DNA of 64,000 nt. Source: Pseudomonas sp. ANT_H4. Lineage in GTDB: Bacteria; Pseudomonadota; Gammaproteobacteria; Pseudomonadales; Pseudomonadaceae. The notes beneath the pieces are model-generated. The model was not told the DNA's origin. It did not search any database and saw nothing but the letters and a program-made list of their open reading frames with translations. Every line of letters starts with the position of its first letter. The stretch's first letter is position 1. This document shows positions 45,559 to 54,817 of the stretch, piece by piece. The stretch covers positions 1 to 64,000 of the forward strand of contig NZ_VOBG01000010.1 of assembly GCF_008369295.1 (NCBI RefSeq). Direction: 5' to 3'. Made by a program: the position numbers and the translations under genes.

Positions 45559-45804
45559 GTCACTCCGTGTTCTTATAATTGTTGGCGCAGTAATCGACTG
45601 CCCAAGCGATAACGCGAAGCGAAATTCGGGCTTGTCTGATAGGCTTTCGGCCCGGAATCAAAAAACCTGAGTCCTGCTGATTTTTCACAGAATTTTTGCA
45701 GTTCGGCCTTGATCCTGCGCGCTGCGATTTTAGCGTGCTCATCGTTAGTGAACGTCTAGAAAATATCAACGAGGCATGCGGTCGCATGACCTTATGGGGG
45801 AATA

Positions 45805-46635
45805 ATGGATCTTTGGACTGCCGTACAGGCATTGATACTTGGAGTTGTCGAAGGACTGACGGAGTTTTTGCCGATCTCCAGTACCGGTCACCAGATTATC
45901 GTCGCCGACTTGCTCAACTTCGGTGGCGAACGGGCCATGGCGTTCAACATCATCATCCAGCTCGGCGCCATCCTCGCGGTGGTCTGGGAGTTCCGGCGCA
46001 AGATCCTCGATGTGGTCATCGGCTTGCCGATCCAGCGCAATGCCCAGCGTTTCACCATCAACCTGTTGATCGCCTTTATGCCGGCAGTGGTGTTGGGGGT
46101 GATTTTTGCCGACCTGATCCACGAGTACCTGTTCAATCCGATCACCGTGGCCACCGCGCTGGTGGTGGGCGGCATCATCATGTTGTGGGCTGAACGCCGG
46201 CAGCATGAAATCCATGCCGAAAGTGTCGACGACATCACCTGGAAAGACGCTTTGAAAGTCGGTCTTGCCCAGTGCCTGGCAATGATTCCGGGAACTTCAC
46301 GTTCCGGCTCGACCATCATTGGCGGCCTGCTGTTTGGCCTGTCACGCAAGACCGCCACCGAGTTCTCGTTCTTTCTGGCAATGCCGACCATGGTTGGCGC
46401 GGCGGTGTACTCGGGCTACAAGTACCGTGACCTGTTCCAGCCGGATGACCTGCCGGTGTTCGCCATTGGTTTTGTCACCTCGTTCATCTTCGCGATGATC
46501 GCGGTCAAGGGTTTGCTAAAGTTCATCGCCAGCCACAGTTACGCGGCGTTTGCCTGGTATCGCATTGCCTTCGGCCTGTTGATCCTGGCGACCTGGCAGT
46601 TCGGCTGGATTGATTGGGCGGCGGCCAAAGCTTGA
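45805..46635 (+). CDS. uppP: Undecaprenyl-diphosphatase
   Basis: 276-aa integral membrane phosphatase (BacA family) recycling C55-PP lipid carrier for peptidoglycan and glycan synthesis. Conserved motifs [19 protein letters not shown] and [21 protein letters not shown], with about eight helices. GGGGGAA precedes the ATG. Resistance to bacitracin follows from overexpression in related species. Overlaps a small DUF1294 gene. Confidence 0.93.
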   Translation: MDLWTAVQALILGVVEGLTEFLPISSTGHQIIVADLLNFGGERAMAFNIIIQLGAILAVVWEFRRKILDVVIGLPIQRNAQRFTINLLIAFMPAVVLGVIFADLIHEYLFNPITVATALVVGGIIMLWAERRQHEIHAESVDDITWKDALKVGLAQCLAMIPGTSRSGSTIIGGLLFGLSRKTATEFSFFLAMPTMVGAAVYSGYKYRDLFQPDDLPVFAIGFVTSFIFAMIAVKGLLKFIASHSYAAFAWYRIAFGLLILATWQFGWIDWAAAKA

Positions 46636-47033
46636 ACACCCTGAATAACAACGGCATTCAACATCCGCGCTTCAAGGCCTTGGTGTTTGTGCTGTTGTGT
46701 GCCGTGCCGCTGTTTGGCTCGGCATCGCTTGGGTATCGCGGTGTTTCGCTGATCCCGCTGGTGGCCTATGGCGCGGTCAGCCTGGTCACGTTTTTCCTGT
46801 ACTGGAGCGACAAGCGCAAGGCCCGCAGCGACAGCTGGCGTACCCCGGAAAAATTCCTCCATACCCTGGAACTGGCTGGCGGTTGGCCAGGTGCGCTGAT
46901 TGCCCAGCAGGTGTTTCGCCACAAGACGCGCAAGGTGTCTTATCAAGTGGTGTTCTGGTTGATCGTCTTGCTGCACCAAGTGTTCTGGATCGATCAACTG
47001 TTCCTGGGTGGCATGTTGCGATCAGTGTTCTAG
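46632..47033 (+). CDS. DUF1294 small membrane protein
   Basis: About 133 aa with three or four hydrophobic helices ([51 protein letters not shown]) and the DUF1294 signature [17 protein letters not shown] with [19 protein letters not shown]. Function of the family unknown. Start uncertain: TTG at 46632 overlaps the uppP stop; TTG at 46614 is also open. Its end overlaps the convergent YjbR gene by 12 bases. Confidence 0.78.
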   Translation: MNTLNNNGIQHPRFKALVFVLLCAVPLFGSASLGYRGVSLIPLVAYGAVSLVTFFLYWSDKRKARSDSWRTPEKFLHTLELAGGWPGALIAQQVFRHKTRKVSYQVVFWLIVLLHQVFWIDQLFLGGMLRSVF

Positions 47034-47387
47034 CAACAGCCCAACCTGCGTGCGCTTGGGCAGCTTGCTGACCACCAGTTGGTGGGAGCGCTGCAACAAA
47101 CCACGCAGCTCCTCGCCGCCCAACGGGTAGGGTGTTTCCATGATGATCCATTGCGCCCGTGCCAAGTAAGGCGCCGGGTGAATCCCAGGGCGGTCCACAT
47201 GGCCGAGGAATAGCTCTTTGTCGACCTTGAACGCGAGAGACTCGCCCCGCAGGTTCTGCAACGCAAACATCTTGTTTCCGGCAATCGAAAACACCCGCAC
47301 GCCGCCCCACTTGTAATCCTCTCGCGCACCGGGCAAGCCCAGGCAAAAGCGTGCGACATCTTCTTCAGTCATTTTCTTCGCGCTCAT
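47022..47387 (-). CDS. MmcQ/YjbR-family protein
   Basis: 121 aa, small soluble protein with the YjbR pattern: CLGLPGAREDYKWGGVRVFS, MFALQN, PYLARAQWIIMETP and C-terminal RSHQLVVSKLPKRTQ. The fold is DNA-binding-like (CyaY-type) but the role is unknown. ATG overlaps the stop of the LysR gene by ATGA, so both are co-translated. Confidence 0.83.
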   Translation of the reverse strand: MSAKKMTEEDVARFCLGLPGAREDYKWGGVRVFSIAGNKMFALQNLRGESLAFKVDKELFLGHVDRPGIHPAPYLARAQWIIMETPYPLGGEELRGLLQRSHQLVVSKLPKRTQVGLLLEH

Positions 47388-48292
47388 AGCTGTCGCTCTC
47401 CACAACCTTTGAAGGCATGATCCAAGTAGTCGATCCAGGCGCGCACTGCCGGCGACACACCGCGTCGATGCGGGTAAACAGCTTGCAGCCAGCCGCCGGG
47501 CAGTGACCATTGCGGCAACAGTTGCACAAGCTGGCCGCTTTCCAGTTCCTGCTCGCAATACATCATGGGTAACACGGTAAAACCCAGGCCGGCGAGGGTG
47601 CTGGCCTTGCGCACGACAAAGTCATCGATGCCTAGCCGCGCTTCCATCACCAAATCGCAACGGTTGCCATCGGGATCGAGCATACGCAGGTGGACCATGC
47701 GGTCAGCTTCCAGCGCGCCGAGCACCGGCAGCTGCTTGAGGTCTTCCAGTGTCTTGATCTGGCGGTTGCGCACAAAGTCGGGGCTGGCGACCATTACGGC
47801 CTGTGCCTGGCGCAGACGGCGGGTCACCAGCAACGGGTCTTCATCCCCCAAGTCCCGCACTCGCAGGGCGACGTCGATACCTTCGGCCACCAGGTCGACG
47901 CGACGATTGATCAGCATCATTTCCAGCTGCACCAGCGGATACGTCGCGAGGAATTCGGCCACTACCGTGGGCAGGATTTCGTGGGCCAGGCCTACCGGGC
48001 AACTCACCCGCAGGCGGCCCCGAGGCTCACTGGACATGCTGGCGACGGCTTCGTCGGCCATTTCCGCTTCCAGTAGCATCGCCTGGCAGTGCACCAGATA
48101 GCGTTCGCCGACGGCGGTCAGGGTCAACTGGCGGGTGGTGCGTTGCAACAAGCGCGCGCCAAGGCGTTCTTCCAGCTCGGCGATGCGCCGGGAGAGCCGT
48201 GATTTCGGGATACCCAGCAAGCGTCCTGCGGCCGCGAAGCCACCGGCTTCCACCACCTTGGCGAAATAATAGAGGTCATTGAGATCTTGCAT
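47384..48292 (-). CDS. LysR-family regulator divergent from azoreductase
   Basis: 302 aa. HTH at about 4-62 (GGFAAAGRLLGIPKSRLSRRIAELE) and effector domain of the group whose members often sit beside FMN-azoreductase or quinone reductase genes. Divergent from azoR with 125 bp between starts; likely its regulator. Co-translated with the YjbR-type gene. Confidence 0.88.
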   Translation of the reverse strand: MQDLNDLYYFAKVVEAGGFAAAGRLLGIPKSRLSRRIAELEERLGARLLQRTTRQLTLTAVGERYLVHCQAMLLEAEMADEAVASMSSEPRGRLRVSCPVGLAHEILPTVVAEFLATYPLVQLEMMLINRRVDLVAEGIDVALRVRDLGDEDPLLVTRRLRQAQAVMVASPDFVRNRQIKTLEDLKQLPVLGALEADRMVHLRMLDPDGNRCDLVMEARLGIDDFVVRKASTLAGLGFTVLPMMYCEQELESGQLVQLLPQWSLPGGWLQAVYPHRRGVSPAVRAWIDYLDHAFKGCGERQL

Positions 48293-48417
48293 GGCGCGCC
48301 TATTGTCCTGTCAGTGGGACGAACTATCGCATTTTAACCCGCTAATCGGCTATTGGATTCATCTGTAGGATTGTCAGCACTTGATCGCCCCGTGCGATCC
48401 TCACTTGGAGATCCCAC

Positions 48418-49029
48418 ATGAAACTCTTGCATATCGATTCCAGCATCCTGGGCGACAACTCGGTGTCCCGTCAGTTGAGCGCCGGCGTGGTCAAGGCCTG
48501 GCAAGCCGCCGAGCCAGGTATTGAAGTGACCTACCGCGACCTGGCCAGCGATGCCATCAGCCATTTCTCTGGCGTCACCCTGGGTGCTCTGGGCACCGCC
48601 GCTGAATTGCGTGATGCCGTGCAAAAACACGAAGCCGACCTGAGCGCATCGACCTTGGCTGAGTTTCTCGCCGCCGACGCCGTGGTATTGGCCGCACCGA
48701 TGTACAACTTCACCATCCCGACCCAGTTGAAAGCCTGGATCGACCGTATCGCCGTTGCCGGCCAGACCTTCCGCTACACCGAAGCCGGCCCTGAAGGCCT
48801 GTGCGGCAACAAGAAGGTGATCATCGTTTCCACCGCAGGCGGCCTGCACGTCGGCCAGCCTACTGGCGTGGCTCACGAAGACTACCTGAAAGTGCTGCTG
48901 GGCTTCCTCGGTATCACCGACATCGAGTTCGTCCGTGCCCACGGGCTTGCTTACGGTGACGAAGTGCGTGGCAAGGCGCTGAACGATGCCAATATGCTGA
49001 TCAGCGAGCAATTGTTCGTCGCTGCGTAA
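48418..49029 (+). CDS. azoR: FMN-dependent NADH-azoreductase
   Basis: 203-aa flavodoxin-like quinone/azo reductase. FMN phosphate site at the N-terminus ([16 protein letters not shown]), the [18 protein letters not shown] motif, and STAGG near the second flavin contact. Reduces quinones and azo dyes with NADH as a dimer. GGAG lies before the ATG. Ends in two consecutive hairpins, the second with a T run. Confidence 0.92.
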   Translation: MKLLHIDSSILGDNSVSRQLSAGVVKAWQAAEPGIEVTYRDLASDAISHFSGVTLGALGTAAELRDAVQKHEADLSASTLAEFLAADAVVLAAPMYNFTIPTQLKAWIDRIAVAGQTFRYTEAGPEGLCGNKKVIIVSTAGGLHVGQPTGVAHEDYLKVLLGFLGITDIEFVRAHGLAYGDEVRGKALNDANMLISEQLFVAA

Positions 49030-49049
49030 GACTTGTGTAAATTTCACCG

Positions 49050-49129
49050 CGGCTCGATATCAATCTGAATCGAGCCGTCTAAACTCTGTATTCTGGTGGC
49101 CTGAAAGCGGCCGGAGTACGGAGTTTTTT
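49050..49129 (+). terminator. Double hairpin terminator after azoR
   Basis: First hairpin: CGGCTCGA and TCGAGCCG (49050-49077). Second: AAACTC paired with GAGTTT (49081-49126), with an inner GGCC/GGCC pairing, running into TTTTTTG. Confidence 0.6.
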
Positions 49130-49254
49130 GTTTTATCCGGGCGTATTTGGCTCAGGTTATGCAATCCAAGGTCATATCACCCGAGCCTGAGTGCAATGAT
49201 CATGGGTTTTTTTAATCGACACGCAGGCGTCACGCAACAAAGGTGGACATCCCC

Positions 49255-50292
49255 ATGATGCGTCTTTGTGCAGTCTTGCTTCTTTCTTTGTTCGGTGGCC
49301 TCGTTTCAGTGCAGGCCGCGCCAGCACCGCACCCCCACTGGAGTGTGGGCTATCACCGCATGAGCTTTCTCGATCCGCTGGATTTACAGCCGATGAGCGC
49401 TATAGCCTTTTACCCGTCCACCGGCCAGGAACAGACCAGCCAAGTGGGCGCCTATCGCATCGCCGCCACGCAAGACTCCAAGATTGCCATTGGCCGCTTC
49501 CCGATGTTGATGCTTTCCCATGGCAACACCGGCACACCGCTGGCCCTGCATGATTTGGCCACGTCCCTGGCGCGCAAGGGCTTTGTGGTGGTGGCGGTGT
49601 TGCACCCCGGTGACAACTACAAGGATCACAGTCGCCTGGGCACCTTGAGCAATCTGTTTGGACGGCCGATCCAGATTTCCGAAGCGATCACCGCAACCCT
49701 GGGCGATTCGATGCTGTCGCCCTTCGTCAACGTCGACCAAGTAGGAGTAATCGGCTATTCGGCAGGTGGTGAGACGGCGCTGATCCTGGCGGGTGCCAAA
49801 CCTGATTTTGACCGGCTGCGGCGCTATTGCCAGCAACGTCCCGAAGACCGTGACGCCTGCACCACCAAGGGCGAGCTGATTGTTGATCGCGATGACTTGC
49901 AGCCCCAGGCCGACTCTCGTATCCACGCTTTGATGCTGATGGCGCCGCTGAGCTTGATGTTTGGCCGTCATACCCTGGCCCACGTGCATGTCCCGGTGCT
50001 GCTCTACAGCGGCGACGGCGATAAGCTGGTGGCGGTGGACAAGAATGCAGCCGCCCTGGCGCGCAAGCTGCCGGAACCGCCGGACTTCAAGTTGCTGGCC
50101 GGGGCAGGGCACTTCATCTTCATGGCGCCCTGTGATGAGGACCAACTGGCGGCCATGCCGACCGTGTGCACCGATGCCGATGGTGTCGATCGTGAAGGCA
50201 TTCACCGCAACCTGATCTCCGAGGCCGGACGTTTTTTCAGCCACACCCTCGGGCAATCCAGCCGTGCCGGCATGCAGACGGCGGATCAGTAA
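49255..50292 (+). CDS. Secreted alpha/beta hydrolase (dienelactone-hydrolase/lipase type)
   Basis: 345 aa from ATG 49255, with a signal peptide (about 1-22, ending VQAAP). Alpha/beta-hydrolase core: MLMLSHGNTGTP oxyanion strand, nucleophile Ser in VIGYSAGGETAL, Asp in YSGDGDKLVAVD and His in GAGHFIFMAP. Cys pairs in the cap (RRYCQQRPEDRDACTT) could form a disulfide. Substrate unknown. Its 3' end overlaps the convergent MFS gene by 7 bases. Confidence 0.85.
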   Translation: MMRLCAVLLLSLFGGLVSVQAAPAPHPHWSVGYHRMSFLDPLDLQPMSAIAFYPSTGQEQTSQVGAYRIAATQDSKIAIGRFPMLMLSHGNTGTPLALHDLATSLARKGFVVVAVLHPGDNYKDHSRLGTLSNLFGRPIQISEAITATLGDSMLSPFVNVDQVGVIGYSAGGETALILAGAKPDFDRLRRYCQQRPEDRDACTTKGELIVDRDDLQPQADSRIHALMLMAPLSLMFGRHTLAHVHVPVLLYSGDGDKLVAVDKNAAALARKLPEPPDFKLLAGAGHFIFMAPCDEDQLAAMPTVCTDADGVDREGIHRNLISEAGRFFSHTLGQSSRAGMQTADQ

Positions 50293-51458
50293 GCACGGCG
50301 CTTGAGCAGCAAGGTCAGGCCCAGGCCGGTGACCGAGAGTAGGGCGGCAAAGAAGAAAATCCACGAATACCCCAGGTTCAACGCCACCGCGCCCATCAGC
50401 GGCCCGGCAATCGCCAGCGCCAGATCGAAGAACACTGCATAGGCACTCAAGCCTGCGCCGCGACTACTGCTGGGCACCTGCTTGATCGCCTCGACACCCA
50501 GCGCCGGATACACCAGCGATAGGCCAAAACCGGTCAGCCCAGCGCCAATCAGCGCGACGCCGGTGGACGGTGCCAGCCAGAGCAGCACCAGGCCCACGGT
50601 TTCGAGGGTCATGCACGCAATCGCTGCGGTAAACCCGCCGAAGCGGCTGATGCTGGAGATGAACAGCAGCCGGGAAACGATGAAGCAAATACCAAATACT
50701 GTCAGGCACCACGCGGCGCCGGTCCAGCCACGGCTCAGGTAGTACAGGGTGATGAACGTGGTCAGGGTGCCGTAGCCAATCGATGCCAGGCATAGGCTGG
50801 CGCCGAAAGGGGCAATGCGCCCAAACACTGCCCAGAACGGCAAGCGCTCCCCGCGTACCACCGGTACCGACGGTTTGCTGCGGATCAGCAGCAGGCCCAA
50901 GGCCGCCAGTGCGAACAGGGCCGGTCCTAGACTGGTGTAGCCGTATTGGGCAACCATCACCACCCCCAGCGGTGCGCCAATGGCAATGGCGCCGTAGGAA
51001 GCGATCCCGTTCCAGGAAATCGAGCGTGCGGTGTGTTCGGCGCCGACCTGGCCCATGCACCAACTGATGGTACCAACACCGATCAAGCCTTGGGCCACAC
51101 CCAGCAACAGTCGGCCGACGATCAGGATGCTCAGGCTCAACAGTGGTGTGCCGTCCAGTAGCGTGGCGATCCACGTCAGCACGCCGCTGATCAGAATGCC
51201 GCTCAAACCCAGCACAATCGCCCGTTTGGTTCCGACAGTGTCTGACATGCGCCCGGCCATGGGCCGACTGAGCAGCGTCGCCAAGTATTGCGAACCGATG
51301 GTCACTCCGGCGATCACGGCGCTGAAGCCCAGTTGCTCGTGAACATAACCGGGGATCACTGCAATAGGCAGGCCGATGCAGATGAAGGCGATGAAGGTGT
51401 AGAACACAATGGAGACGATCTGCAGGGTGATCGACAGTGAGCTGGGGGAGGCGGGCAT
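50286..51458 (-). CDS. MFS transporter (YhhS/arabinose-efflux type)
   Basis: 390 aa with twelve predicted helices. The loop 2-3 motif LLSRPMAGRMSDTVGTKRAI is characteristic of major facilitator exporters. Length and the early GYVHEQLGFSAVIAGVTIGSQYL segment are like the YhhS group. Substrate unknown; proton-driven export presumed. Confidence 0.88.
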   Translation of the reverse strand: MPASPSSLSITLQIVSIVFYTFIAFICIGLPIAVIPGYVHEQLGFSAVIAGVTIGSQYLATLLSRPMAGRMSDTVGTKRAIVLGLSGILISGVLTWIATLLDGTPLLSLSILIVGRLLLGVAQGLIGVGTISWCMGQVGAEHTARSISWNGIASYGAIAIGAPLGVVMVAQYGYTSLGPALFALAALGLLLIRSKPSVPVVRGERLPFWAVFGRIAPFGASLCLASIGYGTLTTFITLYYLSRGWTGAAWCLTVFGICFIVSRLLFISSISRFGGFTAAIACMTLETVGLVLLWLAPSTGVALIGAGLTGFGLSLVYPALGVEAIKQVPSSSRGAGLSAYAVFFDLALAIAGPLMGAVALNLGYSWIFFFAALLSVTGLGLTLLLKRRAY

Positions 51459-51577
51459 GGGAGCTCATTCGCGGGCAGGCGGTGAGCGCATCATGGCGTG
51501 GGTGTAGAAGAAAAGGAAGCTGGCTAACTAATTTGTGCTGTACTTGAGGGCCTCGACGCAGCCCCGGACAGAAATGC

Positions 51578-51608
51578 AAAAGCCCCGTCACAGTGGACAG
51601 GGCTTTTT
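51578..51608 (-). terminator. Rho-independent terminator of the ABC-F gene
   Basis: AAAAGCCC...GGGCTTTTT with an inner GTC/GAC pairing. Read on the minus strand the stem ends in a T run, 28 bases beyond the ABC-F stop codon. Confidence 0.75.
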
Positions 51609-51635
51609 CTTGCAGCTAAGAGCTAATCGCTGCCC

Positions 51636-53225
51636 TTAAAACACCACACCCTGGCTACGCAGGTAATCGTCATAGGTGCCGCTGAAGTCGATCACGCCAC
51701 TTGGGCTCAGCTCGATGATGCGGGTGGCCAGGGACGAAACGAACTCACGGTCGTGGCTGACGAAGATCAGCGTGCCCGGATAGTTTTCCAGCGCCAGGTT
51801 CAGCGCTTCAATGGATTCCATATCCAAGTGGTTGGTCGGTTCGTCCATGATCAGCACGTTAGGCTTTTGCAGGATCAGCTTGCCGAACAGCATGCGACCT
51901 TGTTCACCACCGGAGATGACCTTGACCGACTTGAGGATATCGTCGTTGGAAAACAGCATGCGGCCCAGGGTGCCGCGAACTACTTGTTCGCCTTCCTTGG
52001 TCCAGCGGCCCATCCAGTCGAACAGGTTGGATTCATCTTCGAAGTCCGAAGCGTGGTCCTGGGCGTAGTAGCCGATTTCTGCCGCATCGGTCCACTTCAC
52101 GCTACCGGCATCCGGGCTCAGCTCATTGACCAGGGTACGCAGCAGGGTGGTCTTGCCGATACCGTTCGGGCCAATGATCGCCACGCGCTCGCCGGCTTCA
52201 ACGTTGAAGCTGAAGTCTTTGAACAGTGGCTTGCCATCAAAGCCCTTGGCCATGCGTTCGACGATGACCGCCTGGCGATGGAGCTTTTTGGTCTGCTCGA
52301 AGCGGATGAATGGACTGACCCGGCTCGACGGTTTGACTTCGGCCAGGTGGATCTTGTCGATCTGCTTGGCACGGGAGCTGGCTTGCTTGGATTTTGAGGC
52401 GTTGGCCGAGAAGCGGCTAACAAATGATTGCAGCTCGTTGATCTGAGCTTTCTTCTTGGCGTTGTCCGACAGCAGTTGCTCGCGCGATTGGGTCGCGACG
52501 GTCATGTACTCGTCATAGTTGCCTGGGAACAGGCGCAGCTCACCGTAGTCCAGGTCGGCCATGTGGGTGCAGACGCTGTTCAGGAAGTGACGGTCGTGAG
52601 AGATGATGATCATCAGGCTCGAGCGTTGGGTCAGGATATTTTCCAGCCAGCGGATGGTGTTGATGTCCAGGTGGTTGGTGGGCTCGTCGAGCAGCAGTAC
52701 TTCCGGATCGGAAAACAGTGCCTGGGCCAACAGAACGCGCAATTTCCAGCCTGGAGATACTTCACTCATCGGGCCGTTGTGCTGCTCGATGCCGATACCC
52801 AGGCCCAGCAGCAGTTCACCGGCGCGGGATTCGGCGGTGTAGCCGTCCATCTCGGCGAACTCGGTTTCCAGCTCGGCGACGGCCATGCCGTCTGCCTCGG
52901 TCATTTCCGGCAGCGAATAGATGCGGTCGCGCTCAGCCTTGACCTTCCACAGCTCCTCGTGGCCCATGATCACGGTGTCAAGCACGGTGAATTCTTCATA
53001 GGCGAACTGGTCCTGGCGCAGTTTACCCAGGCGCACGTTCGGCTCCAGCATGACCTGGCCACCCGACGGCTCCAGATCGTCACCGAGAATTTTCATGAAG
53101 GTCGACTTGCCGCAACCGTTGGCCCCGATCAGGCCATAACGGTTGCCAGCGGCGAACTTGACCGAAACGTTCTCGAAGAGCGGCTTGGCGCCGAACTGCA
53201 TGGTGATGTTAGCTGTGGAGATCAA
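51636..53225 (-). CDS. ybiT: ABC-F family ATPase (YbiT)
   Basis: 529 aa, two ATP-binding cassettes without membrane parts. Walker [10 protein letters not shown] and [12 protein letters not shown] signatures VSPGWKLRV and ISGGEQGRM, Walker [13 protein letters not shown] and [12 protein letters not shown]. The linker about 240-310 is helical and basic, as in ribosome-associated ABC-F proteins. Expected to bind the ribosomal E site and relieve stalled translation. TTG start at 53225 with AGG upstream. Confidence 0.92.
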   Translation of the reverse strand: MISTANITMQFGAKPLFENVSVKFAAGNRYGLIGANGCGKSTFMKILGDDLEPSGGQVMLEPNVRLGKLRQDQFAYEEFTVLDTVIMGHEELWKVKAERDRIYSLPEMTEADGMAVAELETEFAEMDGYTAESRAGELLLGLGIGIEQHNGPMSEVSPGWKLRVLLAQALFSDPEVLLLDEPTNHLDINTIRWLENILTQRSSLMIIISHDRHFLNSVCTHMADLDYGELRLFPGNYDEYMTVATQSREQLLSDNAKKKAQINELQSFVSRFSANASKSKQASSRAKQIDKIHLAEVKPSSRVSPFIRFEQTKKLHRQAVIVERMAKGFDGKPLFKDFSFNVEAGERVAIIGPNGIGKTTLLRTLVNELSPDAGSVKWTDAAEIGYYAQDHASDFEDESNLFDWMGRWTKEGEQVVRGTLGRMLFSNDDILKSVKVISGGEQGRMLFGKLILQKPNVLIMDEPTNHLDMESIEALNLALENYPGTLIFVSHDREFVSSLATRIIELSPSGVIDFSGTYDDYLRSQGVVF

Positions 53226-53900
53226 TTACTTTACCTATCAATGGGTTGCGACAGCGCTGATGGCGCCTGGACCATTCCTGGGGCATTCCGGGACTGGACC
53301 AGTCTGAGCATGAGCTTGGGCCAGCGGGCATACGTCGACAGCGACATCAAGGCATGAAGCCCCGTCGCTGAGCAGAATATATGGGTGCATGTTGGAATTT
53401 GGCGCGCATTGTCGCATATGTGGGGCGTGAGTTGTATGGCGGGGTGGAGTGGATGTTGAGGGCAGTTGTCTTCCCAGGAGTTTTGCCCTGTCAGGCGAAT
53501 GCAGCGAAGGTCAATCCTGTGGTCTGGTCCTTGAAGGCAAAACAGCGGAGCTTGCGGATAGATATCTCATTAAGTTCGACGAAAACCCCTACAAAGTCAG
53601 CGTAATTGCATCAATAAGTGTCAGAAAGCCAGATTTTTTTTTCAGTTTCGTATTGATGACAGTTGAACATCTCAAGGGCCTCGCTTATTTTGCGTTTGTT
53701 CGCCCTACAGTGATGGCTCTTTACCGGTTCAGGGATGGCGAGGCTTTCGGTGTAGGGCGAACCTCTTCATGTCGCAATGACAGAAAACACCCTATAAGCG
53801 TCAGATGCAGATGCAGATGCAGATGCAGATGCAGATGCAGATGCAGATGCAGATGCAGATGCAATGGAAATGCACCTCCGGATGCGCCCTGCCGGGCGCA
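53226..53900. other. Gene-free region with repeats
   Basis: No convincing gene. It contains an inverted repeat with 12-bp arms, GTTCGCCCTACA (53698-53709) and TGTAGGGCGAAC (53751-53762), and a hexanucleotide tandem array at 53802-53861. An open plus-strand frame through this array encodes only a Cys-Arg dipeptide run and is not a gene. Confidence 0.55.
53802..53861. repeat. Hexanucleotide tandem repeat (CAGATG)10
   Basis: Ten uninterrupted copies of the 6-mer CAGATG, followed by CAATGG. It lies in the non-coding region between the ABC-F gene and the TIGR03067-type gene. Perfect short repeats of this length are prone to slippage. Confidence 0.95.
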
Positions 53901-53903
53901 CCC

Positions 53904-53929
53904 AAAAAAAAGCCCGCTGGGGGGCGGGC
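53904..53929 (-). terminator. Rho-independent terminator of the TIGR03067-type gene
   Basis: On the minus strand: GCCCGC, six-base loop, GCGGGC, then eight T. About 95 bases beyond the stop codon at 54026. Confidence 0.8.
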
Positions 53930-54025
53930 CAAGGGATTCACTTGAGGAGTAGATTTCACCCTATAGCGGTAAAGGTGAATAGTTTGTGAAAGCGATGTCG
54001 CAAGAACGAATACCCCATACCCTCA

Positions 54026-54433
54026 CTATTTACGTACAAAGGTGCGCATGGTTTGCCCCCGCTCGGTGCTGAAGCACGTTGGCCTTGGCATGCCCTCATC
54101 GGCGGCAATAAACACAAAGTGATCCCCATCCAATCGATAACTCGCCAGCAATTGCTTGCCCGCATCGGCGCCCATTGAATCCACCCAGATGATGGTCTTG
54201 GGCGTCGTACTGGCGTCGAGGGTAAAGCTGCCTGCCAGTAACACCTCGCCGCCAAGGGTAACGACCCGAAATTGATCGCCACTGATGGTGGTCAGGGCGC
54301 CGGGAGCGCTGTGTTCATCTACCGGGTTGATCACGCCGCTGTCTTCCAGTGCGGTCTGTTCCCATTCTCCCTGGAGAGCCAATTGGTCATGGTGGCTGGC
54401 GCCGTGGAAAGGCTGGTTTGAGGGGGATGACAT
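54026..54433 (-). CDS. TIGR03067-domain protein
   Basis: 135 aa, soluble. The conserved pattern LQGEWEQTALEDSGV, then GDQFRVV, GSFTLDASTTPKTIIWVDS and a C-terminal beta segment matches the TIGR03067 domain (a small lipocalin-like beta domain of unknown function). No signal peptide. The next 384 bases upstream (54434-54817) contain no recognisable gene, only promoters for this gene and the Wzz gene. Confidence 0.72.
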   Translation of the reverse strand: MSSPSNQPFHGASHHDQLALQGEWEQTALEDSGVINPVDEHSAPGALTTISGDQFRVVTLGGEVLLAGSFTLDASTTPKTIIWVDSMGADAGKQLLASYRLDGDHFVFIAADEGMPRPTCFSTERGQTMRTFVRK

Positions 54434-54817
54434 GCAAAATTCCTTTTTTGATGAGCCGTTAGTAGCGGGAGCAGTTCGACAGCGATGAAGCGAATTTTTG
54501 AGAATGCGCTCATAAATGAGTGCCAGTTGGGGTTTTCCCTTTTACTGGCGGACATTTAACGCGTTTTTGACATACGCTAAGCATAATGCCCCGTTGCTTG
54601 TCGTCTACGCTCATGAATCTCAGGCATGACATTCGTATGCCTGAAAGGAAAAAATCTTCACGGGCCTGGAATCTTTTCTACGACGGGAGGGTCGGATGCC
54701 CCGTCGGCGCGACTGCGTATGTCTGGTGTTCAGGGCGTTGTCCCTGTGTTTTCAGTCAGTTATTAAGATCTAGCGTGTTTTGGATGTTGAATGTCCATTT
54801 TTTAGGGTGTAACAATT

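Noticed and set aside
53802..53861. Possible CRISPR-like array
   Set aside because: Six-base contiguous units without spacers and no cas genes nearby.
53449..53952. Plus-strand frame with a Cys-Arg run
   Set aside because: The run is only the translation of the CAGATG array; no ribosome site or homologous-looking domain.
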